NCBI RefSeq assembly: GCF_004368965.1
Contig: NZ_SORO01000004.1
Coordinates: forward strand, 1-64,000
Length of the DNA stretch: 64,000 nucleotides
From: Leptospira meyeri
GTDB lineage: Bacteria > Spirochaetota > Leptospiria > Leptospirales > Leptospiraceae
Reading direction: 5' to 3'
Below are positions 25,143-34,197 of this stretch, in pieces. How positions within the stretch are numbered: the stretch's first letter is position 1; the number at the start of each line of letters is the position of its first letter. The notes below the pieces were generated by a model. It was not told the origin of the DNA. It made no database searches and saw nothing but the letters and a program-made list of their open reading frames with translations. The position numbers and the translations under genes are program-made.

Positions 25143-25955
25143 ATGGAAAAACGATTTGGAACCTGGGCCGAGATACTTGATATAATGATTTTGATAGGTA
25201 CTTTGGTTGTGTTAGGTGCTTGGATTTTAGGTGTTCCTTTGTTTTACAGAACCGATGGTCCAGTATTGTCTATTTTTACAGCAATTTCACTACTCGTGAT
25301 TGTGGGTTTGCGACTCTCCACCAGGCATTTCCATCTCTGGCCTTTTACTGCCAATCTTGCCTTTTTAATGATTGTGGGTGGTGGCAATATTTCTTCTATT
25401 TTGATGTTGTTATCGGCTCCAGCGGTTCATATCAATCCTAAGTCTACTATGGTGATGACTTCTGTTTTTACTTCCATTGGTCTTGTGTTTTTTAGTATTT
25501 ATGAAATCCTTTTGTATCTCCGCAAAACTCCCAAAAGCATTTGGATTCTGGATGATATTTTAATCCACCTAGCACTTGTTCCTGGAGGAATTAGTTTAAT
25601 AGGACATATCTTCCAAAATCCAACTTATCTCAGTATGGCAATGGATCCACGAGTTGGAATTTCCCCACTCGAGATGGTGTTTATGGCAACTCTTGCTCTT
25701 TCTACAATTCTATCGAATCCCAATTTGTTCCTTTGGAAATTTTTAAAAGGGGGACTGACCAACCAATTGACCTTTGCCGCTTTGTTTATCAACCAATACA
25801 TTGCTCCCGTCATCTATTTGTTAATTGTCGGAACCAATTGGGAATCAAAAAGTTTTGGACCAGAGTTGTTTATTTTTTTTGGAGGAGTCATTTCCACTTT
25901 AGGTTTTCTTTTGTTCCAAGCAAAGATGGAAGAGGTTATGGTAAAAAACACATAA
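25143..25955 (+). CDS. Polytopic membrane protein of unknown family
   Basis: The 270-residue protein has about seven or eight hydrophobic segments (for example ILDIMILIGTLVVLGAWILGVP and FTANLAFLMIVGGGNISSILMLLSA). No catalytic motif was recognised. The ATG at 25143, with a strong GGAGAAGGAGAACTGT leader, is chosen over a TTG at 25080. A GH1 glycosidase gene starts 45 bp after its stop, so the two likely form an operon; a role in uptake or in making a lipid-linked or envelope sugar could be guessed but is unsupported. Confidence 0.75.
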   Translation: MEKRFGTWAEILDIMILIGTLVVLGAWILGVPLFYRTDGPVLSIFTAISLLVIVGLRLSTRHFHLWPFTANLAFLMIVGGGNISSILMLLSAPAVHINPKSTMVMTSVFTSIGLVFFSIYEILLYLRKTPKSIWILDDILIHLALVPGGISLIGHIFQNPTYLSMAMDPRVGISPLEMVFMATLALSTILSNPNLFLWKFLKGGLTNQLTFAALFINQYIAPVIYLLIVGTNWESKSFGPELFIFFGGVISTLGFLLFQAKMEEVMVKNT

Positions 25956-25999
25956 AATGAATGATGGATTTAAAATTGAACATTGGAAAGGAGAAGGGA

Positions 26000-27298
26000 A
26001 TGTCTAAAAGTTTTGAACTTCCAAAAGATTTTTTATTGGGTTCGGCAACTGCAGCGACACAGATTGAAGGAGGGGATACCAATAACAATTGGTATCATTG
26101 GTCTTTGGCTGGTAAAGTAGGGAAAGGTGAGTCCAGTTTTACTGGAGCAGATCATTACGCACGTTATGTGGAAGATGTAAACCTTCTTTCAAAACTCAAT
26201 CAAGAATGTTATCGGATGAGTATTGAATGGAGTCGGATCCAACCTGCTGAAGGCGAATGGTCCAAGGATGCAGTGGAACATTATCGTGATGAGTTTCGAC
26301 TACTTTTGGAAGTCGGGATCAAACCTCTTGTGACTCTGCATCATTTTTCTTGCCCCGAATGGTTTCAGAAAAAGGGCGGATGGTTAGGAAAAGATGCAGT
26401 GAAAGAATTTCTTGATTTTGTTGAATTTGCAGTAAAACAGTTTGGTGATCTTGTTTCTGAGTGGTGTACCATAAACGAACCAAATGTATTTGCTAATGAT
26501 AGTTATGTGGATGGTAAATATCCTCCCGGAAGTTATGGAGATATCCCCGCATATTTAAAAGTCACTCGGAGACTAATCTTGGCTCACCTGAAATCCTATA
26601 AACTCATTCATAAAATCCGAACAGAATCTAATTTTATTGGACCAACGAAAGTTGGATTTGCGCACCATCTTGCCATTTTTTCACCTCTAACTTCTCATCC
26701 TTTGGCCCGTCTTGGTTGTTTTCTGAGCGATTATCTTTTTCACGAAATCCAAACAAAGGGATTTGTCGAAGGAAAGTTATCTTTCCCCATTGGATTCGGT
26801 TATCCGGAAGGTAAGGGTGTGTTTTGTGATTTCATTGGAATCAATTATTATTCCCGCCATCTTTTCAAAGTTAGTTACAATCCAGGAAATTTATTTGCCG
26901 TACCAATGGTTGATCCTCAGTGTCCTGATTCTCGAAAAAATGACTTGGGTTGGGAGATTTATCCGGAAGGTCTGTCATTCGTTTGTCATCGAATTTGGGA
27001 TCAATACAAACTTCCGATTTACATTACTGAAAATGGGATTCCTGATGAAAAAGACGAAAAGAGAGAAAAATACATTTTTGATCATTTAGCAGAGATTCGT
27101 CGGCTTTTGGATGAAGGTGTGTCTGTTCAAAGGTATTATTACTGGTCATTTTTAGACAATCTTGAGTGGAATGATGGGTACGGACCAAAATTTGGACTTG
27201 TTGAAGTAGATTATAACAGTATGAAACGGAGAATTCGAAAAAGTGGGCTCCGTTATGCGGAAATATGCAAAACTAAAAAAGTGTCTTTCCATTCATAA
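26000..27298 (+). CDS. Family 1 glycosyl hydrolase (beta-glucosidase type)
   Basis: The 432-residue enzyme has GH1 signatures: N-terminal FLLGSATAATQIEG, acid/base glutamate in CTINEPN (near 160), and nucleophile glutamate in YITENGIPD (near 344). WSFLDNLEWNDGYGPKFGLVEVD near the end is also typical. It hydrolyses, or in reverse makes, beta-glycosides; the exact sugar cannot be told. No signal peptide is seen, so it is cytoplasmic. The ATG at 26000 follows AGGAGAAGGG and is better than the upstream in-frame ATG at 25961. A stem-loop at 27316-27371 follows. Confidence 0.93.
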   Translation: MSKSFELPKDFLLGSATAATQIEGGDTNNNWYHWSLAGKVGKGESSFTGADHYARYVEDVNLLSKLNQECYRMSIEWSRIQPAEGEWSKDAVEHYRDEFRLLLEVGIKPLVTLHHFSCPEWFQKKGGWLGKDAVKEFLDFVEFAVKQFGDLVSEWCTINEPNVFANDSYVDGKYPPGSYGDIPAYLKVTRRLILAHLKSYKLIHKIRTESNFIGPTKVGFAHHLAIFSPLTSHPLARLGCFLSDYLFHEIQTKGFVEGKLSFPIGFGYPEGKGVFCDFIGINYYSRHLFKVSYNPGNLFAVPMVDPQCPDSRKNDLGWEIYPEGLSFVCHRIWDQYKLPIYITENGIPDEKDEKREKYIFDHLAEIRRLLDEGVSVQRYYYWSFLDNLEWNDGYGPKFGLVEVDYNSMKRRIRKSGLRYAEICKTKKVSFHS

Positions 27299-27315
27299 AA
27301 ATTTTTTAATCAAAA

Positions 27316-27371
27316 TTTCTGACTTAGGTTGGCGTTGCTGAACGATGTAGGTATCCCACTTAAGTCAGAAA
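27316..27371. terminator. Bidirectional stem-loop after the GH1 gene
   Basis: TTTCTGACTTA (27316-27326) and TAAGTCAGAAA (27361-27371) form a perfect 11-bp stem with a 34-nt loop. A-rich and T-rich tracts lie on both sides. It is placed between the convergent GH1 and 27409-27795 genes. Confidence 0.6.
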
Positions 27372-27408
27372 AAAAATTTGATCTTTATTATCCCGAATTC
27401 AATTCATT

Positions 27409-27795
27409 TTACTTTTTAGAATTTTGGCTCAGAAGATAAGAAACAAAAATAATCACAAGAATGGAATCAAATAAAAGAGCGATCCCTGATTTCATTATGT
27501 AGGATTGTCCATAAATCAAATTGAGCAAAACAAATGTGCTTTTGCTAATTGAGGAAACAATAAGAATTAAATTGCGATTTGGTTCGTTATAGGCACCATA
27601 TACTAACATCCCTCCGGTAAGTGCGATGAGAGCTCCCCAGTTGCGAACAATGATATTCGCCAAATCTCCGTTTAATGTATCACCAAATGTTAACATGAGT
27701 CCGAGTGTTGGGTGTAATGCGGAAAGTATCATGGAACAGGTAATAATACCCGAACCTACCATAATCCATTTGATATTGGAAAAAATAAAATTCAT
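27409..27795 (-). CDS. Small four-helix membrane protein
   Basis: The 128-residue protein is almost entirely hydrophobic with about four helices (IKWIMVGSGIITCSMILSAL; IIVRNWGALIALTGGMLVYGA; LILIVSSISKSTFVLLNLIYG; SGIALLFDSILVIIFVSYLL). The pattern WGALIALTGGMLVYGA is seen in DUF4345-like small membrane proteins; the assignment is tentative. The ATG at 27795 has GAGG upstream and is better than a TTG farther out. It is alone, and its 240-bp upstream region shows no gene. Confidence 0.7.
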   Translation of the reverse strand: MNFIFSNIKWIMVGSGIITCSMILSALHPTLGLMLTFGDTLNGDLANIIVRNWGALIALTGGMLVYGAYNEPNRNLILIVSSISKSTFVLLNLIYGQSYIMKSGIALLFDSILVIIFVSYLLSQNSKK

Positions 27796-28053
27796 CTTGA
27801 TAACCTCGGAGATCAAAAAGAACAGAATTCGAGAAAAAATCCAGAGTTTTATTTGATTTCATTGAAATACATTGTCATTTTTCGTCTTACAAATATGAAT
27901 ATAACTACCATTTATTCTTTATTAGCAAGAACGGGTGGCTTTAAATTCACTGCCCGAAACCATAGTTTTTTTAACTAACCAGTTCTTTTATTTGAAATTT
28001 AATTCAATGGGTAGAATCGATGAATATAACAATCGCAAGGGAATTGATCTGAC

Positions 28054-28722
28054 ATGAAAATTAGCAAAACTGTTTTAAGTTTTTTAACTGAGTTAAAATT
28101 GAATAACAACAGAAACTGGTTTCTTGAAAACAAAGATCGTTATGTTGCCATTCAGAATGAATTAGTATTAATGACGGGATACCTTTTGGCAGGAATTGAA
28201 AAGTTCGACAAAAGTGTACAAGGAGTTGATCCAAAATCATGCATCTTTCGCATCTATAAAGACGTTCGGTTTTCGAAAGACAAAAGTCCTTATAAAACTC
28301 ACATTGGGATATTTTTGAGAGGTGGGAATAAGAAAATTGATGGCACCGGTTATTATCTTCACATAGAACCAGATCATTCGTTAGTCGGTGGGGGTTGTTA
28401 TGGACCTGATCCAAAATCACTACATAAAATAAGGGAACGAATGATCAGTGATACAAAAAGGTTCAAATCAATTTTAGATGATCGTAAATTTGTTCAGGAT
28501 TTTGGCACGGAATTTTATGCAGAAAAATTAAAGACGGCACCCAAAGGATTTGCAAAAGATCATCCACTGATTGAGCTCTTAAAATACAAAGGATTTGCTG
28601 TTGCCAAAAAAATAAAAAATTCGGAATTAACTTCCGACCAATTTTTAAACGAAACTTTAAAATCGTACCGTAATATATATCCATTAAACCAGTTTTTGGA
28701 AAAGGCAATGGAACAAAAATAG
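28054..28722 (+). CDS. DUF2461 family protein
   Basis: The 222-residue soluble protein has the DUF2461 pattern: TVLSFLTELKLNNNRNWFLENKDRY at the start, FRIYKDVRFSKDKSPYKTHIGIFLRGG in the middle and GGGCYGPDPKSLHKIRERM later. The family is conserved in many bacteria and fungi, but its function is not known. Length and order match. Good context for RNA or DNA binding was not found. The gene ends 87 bp before the DsbA-like gene, in the same direction. Confidence 0.88.
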   Translation: MKISKTVLSFLTELKLNNNRNWFLENKDRYVAIQNELVLMTGYLLAGIEKFDKSVQGVDPKSCIFRIYKDVRFSKDKSPYKTHIGIFLRGGNKKIDGTGYYLHIEPDHSLVGGGCYGPDPKSLHKIRERMISDTKRFKSILDDRKFVQDFGTEFYAEKLKTAPKGFAKDHPLIELLKYKGFAVAKKIKNSELTSDQFLNETLKSYRNIYPLNQFLEKAMEQK

Positions 28723-28809
28723 GCTAAGTGAATTGAGATAGAAGTAAAAGAAATGTTGATGGACCGGGATCTTTGATACTTATTTTCGTAATGGAATGAA
28801 GAGGAAAGA

Positions 28810-29763
28810 ATGAAAAAGTTTGTCTATCAATTCTTCGTTTCATGCTACTCTTTTGCGATATATTTCTTTTTTTTGTTATTCTTCGTTTCCTGCACCGAAA
28901 ATTCTTCAGAGGTTTCCTATCTACCAGAAAAGCTACCTTCCGAAGAAACGATTAAAGAAACGTTGTCATCTAATTTGAATTTGGCGAAATTGAATGCTCA
29001 AACAAAATTATTGGGAAAATCTTTAGCAGTCTGGAAAGATGAGGAAAAAAAATTAGTATCAGAAAAGGAAATAAATCTGTATTGGCAAAAGGAAAAAAAA
29101 TTAACACCGAAACTTATTGTTGATACAGATTTAATTGATAAACAAAGAGATTCAATACGGATCCGGATTGTTTGGAGCCGAATCTTCCACAAAACGGGGA
29201 TTGCACTAAAACAAAAACCGATTCAGGCAACGAATTTAAATTTATTCAAACAACTTAATCTGAAATTTTCACCTAATTTTGGTTCATCGAATGCTAAATG
29301 GATTATTGTTGAATGGAGTGATTATTTGTGTAATTTCTGTCGTGATAGTTTTCCACACACAAAGAATCTTTTGTCAAAATACAAAACTCAAATTTTATAT
29401 ATTCACAAAGATTTTCCGTTAGATGGAGAATCGAAAGAGGGGTTACTTCCCTTGGCTTTAGGTCGTTGTTTATGGGAGAAAGATCCAAAATATTTCTTAG
29501 GGCATATGCAGTTGTTATATTCTAATTCCAAAAAGATATTGCGTGGTGATGATCTGCAAGTCAAGGAATGGGATGCGATAACGGATTGCCAACCCAAGAC
29601 TCTCCCTGAAAAATATTTTTCTCAAGTGCGAAGTGAAATGAACGAAGCTATGAAATTTGGTGTAGGTTCTGTTCCTACATTTTGGGTCAACGGGCGTTGG
29701 GTGGTCGGAGCATTAGATTCTCAATCTTGGGAACGGGTTTTGGAAGACACCGTAAGTCATTAA
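28810..29763 (+). CDS. DsbA-like thioredoxin-fold lipoprotein
   Basis: The 317-residue protein starts with a hydrophobic signal ending FFVSC, a probable lipobox. The central domain carries the redox motif C-N-F-C near residues 174-177 in WSDYLCNFCRDSFPHTKNLL, and the cis-proline loop GSVPTFWVNGRWVVGA near 290. This is the DsbA/DsbG-like thioredoxin fold, so it likely makes or repairs disulfides in the envelope. Residues 45-140 form a charged helical part (with KEINLYWQKEK) seen in other leptospiral thiol proteins. A strong GAGGAAAGA ribosome binding site is present. Two more secreted-protein genes follow. Confidence 0.87.
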   Translation: MKKFVYQFFVSCYSFAIYFFFLLFFVSCTENSSEVSYLPEKLPSEETIKETLSSNLNLAKLNAQTKLLGKSLAVWKDEEKKLVSEKEINLYWQKEKKLTPKLIVDTDLIDKQRDSIRIRIVWSRIFHKTGIALKQKPIQATNLNLFKQLNLKFSPNFGSSNAKWIIVEWSDYLCNFCRDSFPHTKNLLSKYKTQILYIHKDFPLDGESKEGLLPLALGRCLWEKDPKYFLGHMQLLYSNSKKILRGDDLQVKEWDAITDCQPKTLPEKYFSQVRSEMNEAMKFGVGSVPTFWVNGRWVVGALDSQSWERVLEDTVSH

Positions 29764-29825
29764 AAAATATCTTGCCTTCTTTAAATAATAAGTTCTTCTT
29801 GATCCACGTTTGATAAGGACTGGCA

Positions 29826-31295
29826 ATGAATCGTAGATCGTACATCTTTCCCATTTTGGTCTCATTTGTTCTTTTGACATTGAATTGTGGTAAAAGACTC
29901 CACTTTTCGATGGTGACTTCTACATCAATGGAAAATGGGCTCCCTTTTCTCGTGTTAGATGGAAAAGAGTGGAAAGCAGAAGGTGGTGCGGAGTTTGTCA
30001 AATTGCATTTTTATGCAGACAATTCTTTCCCTTTGAGCAAGGTTACAATAGAATCGTGTTCTGGACAATTCAAAGACCGAATAGCTGCCTATGTTAACTT
30101 TGATGAAGTTTATGCAAGTACAGATGTTCAAAAATCAAATTCAGAAGTCATATTTGATCCGATCGTACAAGCAAGATCTGTTACATTAAATTTTCAAAGA
30201 AACCAAAATATCTGCCTTAAGTCCGTTAAGTTTTACGATGAAAAAGGTGGGTCGTACAGAACGTACGCTCCTGAAATTGTCGCCGGGACTGTTCTCGCTT
30301 CTGAAACTGCTTCTCCAGAGCCAACTTATTCCGTTATGAATCTTTTTGATTCTAAATACGAAAATGGTTATTCATCGATTAAAGGTGGAGTTGGAGTTAC
30401 ATTCAATTTCGAATTTGCAGATAAGAAAAAAATATCGGTACTGAAAATCTGGAACGGATACCAACGATCTGATGTCCATTGTATAAAAAATGGTCGTGTA
30501 AAATCTTTTCTTTTGACAGGAGAAGATGGATACTCTGCAAAAATCAATGTAGAAGATACAATGGGTAGTCAAGAAATCCAGCTACCTACTCCTTTTAAAG
30601 GCAAAAAATTAACGATGAAAGTGGAGGAGATTTATCCTGGGCTAACGGAAAAAGGAATCGTCTTGTCTGAGTTACGTTTTGGTGATGACGGAGATTGGTT
30701 TGCAATGGACACTCTCCCTAAATCCAAGGATACAGCCGCTAAAAACTTTGATTCCTTTGCGAAAGCTTCCTTACGTAAGGTGTTAAATCGTGGTTTGACG
30801 GGAAGAGAAGTATCCTCCATGGTTTCTGAGGAGATCACTGATCTGCCGGCAGGAGCGGAGAACGAGGTTGCTGTGGAAGAAAATTTAGATCCACCCACTT
30901 CTTCTGATTGGACAATTCGACTCCGGTCAGATGGGACATTCTTTTTAGAAGGATCCACTGCTCGCACTAATTACGATGCTGGTGAAGAAAGTTCTCATCG
31001 TTTTTATGGAATGGGGAATTATGAAATTAAAGAAATCTCACCTGGTAAAATTTATATGCGGATATTTGGATTTCTTCGCAAACAAACTTTTACAAATTTC
31101 TTAGATTATGGTGGCGGAGATTGTAATGGATGTGGACGGGATTGTAACCTTGTCAAAAATCCCGATCCAAATAATACTGAAAAAATATTTCAAGAATTTG
31201 TGACACTACAAATGCGCGGAAAACAATTCTATTTAACCAACGCTAAAAAAACAGAGAACTTAGATTTTTCAGCTTTAGAATTAAGTTTGGAATAA
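29826..31295 (+). CDS. Lipoprotein with NADase-type glycan-binding (discoidin-like) domain
   Basis: The 489-residue protein has a signal peptide ending LTLNC. The region of about 155-290 looks like a discoidin/NADase-type glycan-binding domain (SPEPTYSVMNLFDSKYENGYSSIKGGVGVTFNFEF; IKNGRVKSFLLTG; ...LSELRFGDDGDW). An earlier segment (45-140) has similar beta-rich patterns. The C-terminal part has a cysteine cluster CNGCGRDC and ends FSALELSLE. A surface glycan-binding role is likely but untested. The next gene starts 1 bp after its stop. The ribosome binding site is AGGA. Confidence 0.78.
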   Translation: MNRRSYIFPILVSFVLLTLNCGKRLHFSMVTSTSMENGLPFLVLDGKEWKAEGGAEFVKLHFYADNSFPLSKVTIESCSGQFKDRIAAYVNFDEVYASTDVQKSNSEVIFDPIVQARSVTLNFQRNQNICLKSVKFYDEKGGSYRTYAPEIVAGTVLASETASPEPTYSVMNLFDSKYENGYSSIKGGVGVTFNFEFADKKKISVLKIWNGYQRSDVHCIKNGRVKSFLLTGEDGYSAKINVEDTMGSQEIQLPTPFKGKKLTMKVEEIYPGLTEKGIVLSELRFGDDGDWFAMDTLPKSKDTAAKNFDSFAKASLRKVLNRGLTGREVSSMVSEEITDLPAGAENEVAVEENLDPPTSSDWTIRLRSDGTFFLEGSTARTNYDAGEESSHRFYGMGNYEIKEISPGKIYMRIFGFLRKQTFTNFLDYGGGDCNGCGRDCNLVKNPDPNNTEKIFQEFVTLQMRGKQFYLTNAKKTENLDFSALELSLE

Positions 31296-31296
31296 A

Positions 31297-31908
31297 ATGT
31301 ATTTTTCAAAAATTGCCATTGTTAGCTGGTATATCATTATCTTGTTTTCCTTCTCCTGTAAGGGGGAAGGCGAAAAAAATGAACATACGAATGTTGAAAA
31401 GACCGTTTCCTCTCCTAAAAAATCCAATAAGGTTTCGATTCAAATCCAATGGGAGAACACAACGCTTCCTTTACAGATGGAAATTCGAGAGCCAAGTGGT
31501 GCGCAAACTCTTGCATTATGGACTACAGGAACCGTAAAAGACGGAAAACAAACTCCCTTTGGGGAATTGATTCCTGAAAGTACGTTAGTTCTTAAACCAG
31601 GAAACAAAAAACAATTTCTGCTTGTGATGAAAAACTCAACAGAAACTCCTATATACTTTTTTGCAGCACCTCATTCCGCCCTACCTGTTGAACATAGTTT
31701 TGGATTTAAATTCAAATGTTTGTGCGTTAATCATGTTTTTATGGTGCCTCCCAAGGAGGTTTGGTTTCGTGTAGTCGAAATTCGTCTCGCACCAGATTTT
31801 TTAGGAGACCGGTTGGCTTTGAAACACAATCTAATTGGAATTAGTCGAGAGAGAATGCTTCAATTTGAAAAGAGTGCAGGTAATTCGCTTCCCAGTGAAA
31901 TGGATTAA
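31297..31908 (+). CDS. Small lipoprotein with possible metal-binding motif
   Basis: The family was not recognised. The 203-residue protein has a signal ending LFSFSC (lipobox). The mature part is beta-rich with ETPIYFFAAPHSALPVEHSFGFKF and then CLCVNHVFMVPP, a C-x-C-x3-H-x2-M pattern resembling copper-site ligands, followed by a WFRVVEIRLAP stretch. Its start lies 1 bp after the glycan-binding lipoprotein gene, so the two are co-transcribed and may share a complex. Metal binding is a hypothesis only. Confidence 0.7.
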   Translation: MYFSKIAIVSWYIIILFSFSCKGEGEKNEHTNVEKTVSSPKKSNKVSIQIQWENTTLPLQMEIREPSGAQTLALWTTGTVKDGKQTPFGELIPESTLVLKPGNKKQFLLVMKNSTETPIYFFAAPHSALPVEHSFGFKFKCLCVNHVFMVPPKEVWFRVVEIRLAPDFLGDRLALKHNLIGISRERMLQFEKSAGNSLPSEMD

Positions 31909-32099
31909 TAGAATTCAGACTTGTATCAGGAAAGTCATAAATCTAAAATCATTCAAGGGTCTGTAGTTTTTTGGCATAGAAGGAAGATTAATAAAAAGAG
32001 AAGAAATTCGATCCGTTTGTTTTTCATCGCGAACATCCGTATCGAATAGCACCTTCTGTAATGTAATTTTAGATACTAATTTTTTACCGGAGTTAAAAA

Positions 32100-33053
32100 T
32101 TAGTTTGGGATAAAAATGGACTCCGCTTCATTTTGTGATCCGCCACCAGGATTCAAACAAGTGTTTTGTGCATATGCCGTATCGAATCCACCTTCAAAAT
32201 AGTAGTTTCTTGTTGTTAGGCCTTGGTCACTCGGATAGGTGCAACGTCCGCTTCTTGTAGGCGAATAGACTGCCATTTGTGCATCACAATTATTTGCGGT
32301 TGCTGGTCCTGTACCCATTGTGTCGTAACAAAGATTAAATGTCCAACCTGAATAAGTCAATTTTGCTGAAGAACTTGCAACAACTCCGCTATTCGCAATT
32401 TGTAAATTATATGTTCCACCCAAACCTCCGACATGTTGAACCATCACATAGACAGTTCCTGCATTTAATGCTACTTTGTTGAATTCTGCGCCATTGACTC
32501 TTCTTGCCGCAAATGGGATTGGTGAGCCGTTAATGCTTGTGAAGTAAGAAATATCTAAATCAGCCAAACCATGACCGAATGTATTGAATACATGGGTTGC
32601 AGTAGTTGCAGTGATTTGAAAAAAACTTTTATTGTCTCTTCCATCGATGGGACGGTAGATATTGTGTGGTTGGTTGATATTCCAACTAACAAGAGGTCTG
32701 TATCGAACTTTTGTGCTGTAAACGGCACTTCCATCTTTTTCAACTATAAAATCAACCGCAGAGTTTTCAGTAATCCCTGGAACGGTCGGCATAGTGAACT
32801 GGATAGTATCCGAACTCGTTGCAGAAACTCCAGTTGCAGTCACACCTCCAATTTTTATTGTGATACCAGAAGTTTTTCCTACGAGTTCTGCATTCTGCAG
32901 TTGGTTTTGTGATCCCGGATAACCTCGTTCTAAGATTACATCATTGGGGGTGAGAAGGATCATACCAAGTAAAATTGTCTCCATATCCGAAGATTCGTTT
33001 TTTTTACAATGGAAGAGGCATAAAATAAGAAAAAATGAAATAATGAGTTTCAT
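32100..33053 (-). CDS. Leptospiral lipoprotein with IPT/TIG-like region
   Basis: The 317-residue protein starts KLIISFFLILCLFHCKK, a lipoprotein signal with lipobox FHC. An early region (LTPNDVILERGYPGSQNQLQNAELVGKTSGITIKIGGVTATGVSATSSDTIQFTMPTVPG) resembles an IPT/TIG immunoglobulin-like domain. The rest is beta-rich and contains a cysteine-bearing segment (NLCYDTMGTG ... NNCDAQM ... GRCTYPSDQG). Surface-exposed location and ligand binding are inferred. It is monocistronic and convergent with 31297-31908. Confidence 0.72.
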   Translation of the reverse strand: MKLIISFFLILCLFHCKKNESSDMETILLGMILLTPNDVILERGYPGSQNQLQNAELVGKTSGITIKIGGVTATGVSATSSDTIQFTMPTVPGITENSAVDFIVEKDGSAVYSTKVRYRPLVSWNINQPHNIYRPIDGRDNKSFFQITATTATHVFNTFGHGLADLDISYFTSINGSPIPFAARRVNGAEFNKVALNAGTVYVMVQHVGGLGGTYNLQIANSGVVASSSAKLTYSGWTFNLCYDTMGTGPATANNCDAQMAVYSPTRSGRCTYPSDQGLTTRNYYFEGGFDTAYAQNTCLNPGGGSQNEAESIFIPN

Positions 33054-33420
33054 AATTTATACGAAGTTATGTGGTTATAAAAAATAGTAAATACGAAAAT
33101 TCGAAATTGTGAATATAATGAATGTTTTATAAAAAATAAAAATTAAGCGAATTGTTGCATTTTTGGACATCGAGGCAATAGGATGAAGAATGGGTGGGGG
33201 CCACAAAAAGAATCTTTGGATTCTCAGATAGATGACGAACAAGATGTACTACTAAACTAGTTTTTTAGGCTATCCAAGAACTTAACGTTTGTTTACTTCT
33301 CTTCGCTGGTTCATTTGTTCGGCGGTCATAATTTTGGGAAATTAAAAGAAAAAACGCTTTTTTATTTTCTTTACACAATCCAGATTGTATCCCCATATAA
33401 CCGAATTAAGGAGAACAAAA
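33054..33420. promoter_or_regulatory. Intergenic region with possible promoter for the small lipoprotein pair
   Basis: No gene is seen in 366 bp. A TTACAC (33371-33376) and ATATAA (33395-33400) with an 18-bp spacer resemble -35/-10 boxes about 20 bp before the 33421 start codon. Farther left the divergent lipoprotein gene must also have its promoter here, but no distinct box is seen. Confidence 0.35.
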
Positions 33421-33690
33421 ATGAAAAAAATATTCCTTTTAGGAATTATCGTTTTTCTGTCAAATTGTGTCACTGCAGGAAAAGTAGGATATTTAGTTCC
33501 GGCAGAAAATGATTCAGCAGAATTATCGGACACTGTTTTAGGTGAAAAATGTGGTACAATCATCATTGGAATTTATGATGATGTTTTTGCAGACGCAAAA
33601 GCGAGAGGGAATGTCAAAAACCAAAATGTTGGTTTCAAATGGGATACAAATGTTGGTTCCTCTTGTGCTCAAATGAGAAAGCTGAAATAA
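33421..33690 (+). CDS. Small lipoprotein, TRL-like
   Basis: The 89-residue protein has a signal peptide ending VFLSNC (lipobox). The mature part AELSDTVLGEKCGTIIIGIYDDVFADAKARGNVKNQNVGFKWDTN has the cysteine-glycine pattern and overall size of TRL-like small secreted proteins. The ATG at 33421 has a strong AAGGAG ribosome binding site; a longer frame from 33385 lacks one. A related small lipoprotein gene starts 16 bp downstream, so they form a two-gene operon of diverged paralogues. Confidence 0.75.
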   Translation: MKKIFLLGIIVFLSNCVTAGKVGYLVPAENDSAELSDTVLGEKCGTIIIGIYDDVFADAKARGNVKNQNVGFKWDTNVGSSCAQMRKLK

Positions 33691-33706
33691 TAGGTTAGGA
33701 AAAGAT

Positions 33707-34045
33707 ATGAATATGAAATGGTTGGCATTTTTCGCAATTGCATTTGCTGTAAGTTGCTCCTATAAAGTTGGTAATTTTAAAGAAGTTTCTTTGGAAGCTC
33801 CTGCAAATTTAGAAGTTGTTGGTACTGGAACAGTTGAAGGAAGTGAATGTGGATTCACTGTTTTGAATACTTGGTATGACCAAAGTATTGCAGCTGCTAC
33901 TCGTGATGCACTCAGTAAAGCCCCTGGTGCAACTGGATTAAAAGACGTAACCATCAAAGGAAAACACGGTGTTTGGGTATTTTTAAATTGTGTTTATGTG
34001 GAAGGAACTCCTGTTGTTGAAAAAACAGCTGGAAAGAAAAAGTAA
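33707..34045 (+). CDS. Small lipoprotein, TRL-like paralogue
   Basis: The 112-residue protein has a signal ending FAVSC (lipobox). Its mature part (EVVGTGTVEGSECGFTVLNTWYDQSIAAATRDALSKAPGATGLKDVTIKGKHGVWVFLNCVYVEGT) shares the GxxCGxxxxxxxxD..xxAA.. layout with the gene just upstream and resembles TRL-like proteins. The ATG at 33707 has AGGA at a good distance. Function is unknown; an envelope location is inferred from the signal. A strong hairpin lies just downstream. Confidence 0.78.
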   Translation: MNMKWLAFFAIAFAVSCSYKVGNFKEVSLEAPANLEVVGTGTVEGSECGFTVLNTWYDQSIAAATRDALSKAPGATGLKDVTIKGKHGVWVFLNCVYVEGTPVVEKTAGKKK

Positions 34046-34057
34046 TTTCACTTTTTT

Positions 34058-34079
34058 GCATAGGGAAAAATCCCTATGC
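34058..34079. terminator. Perfect 9-bp hairpin after the small lipoprotein genes
   Basis: GCATAGGGA-AAAA-TCCCTATGC is a perfect inverted repeat with a 4-nt loop, 12 bp after the stop of 33707-34045. It probably ends transcription or protects the 3' end, but a clear U-tract is missing on the plus strand. It also lies near the end of the convergent REC-EAL gene. Confidence 0.55.
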
Positions 34080-34197
34080 AGTTTGCCTTACAAAAAGGCG
34101 TTTGTATCGTTTAAGTTAACAATAGGCTTTTGACCCACTTTCATCTTGAGGTGAACTCACTTGCGTTAGGTTCACAATCAAAGCGACCAAAATCTTA

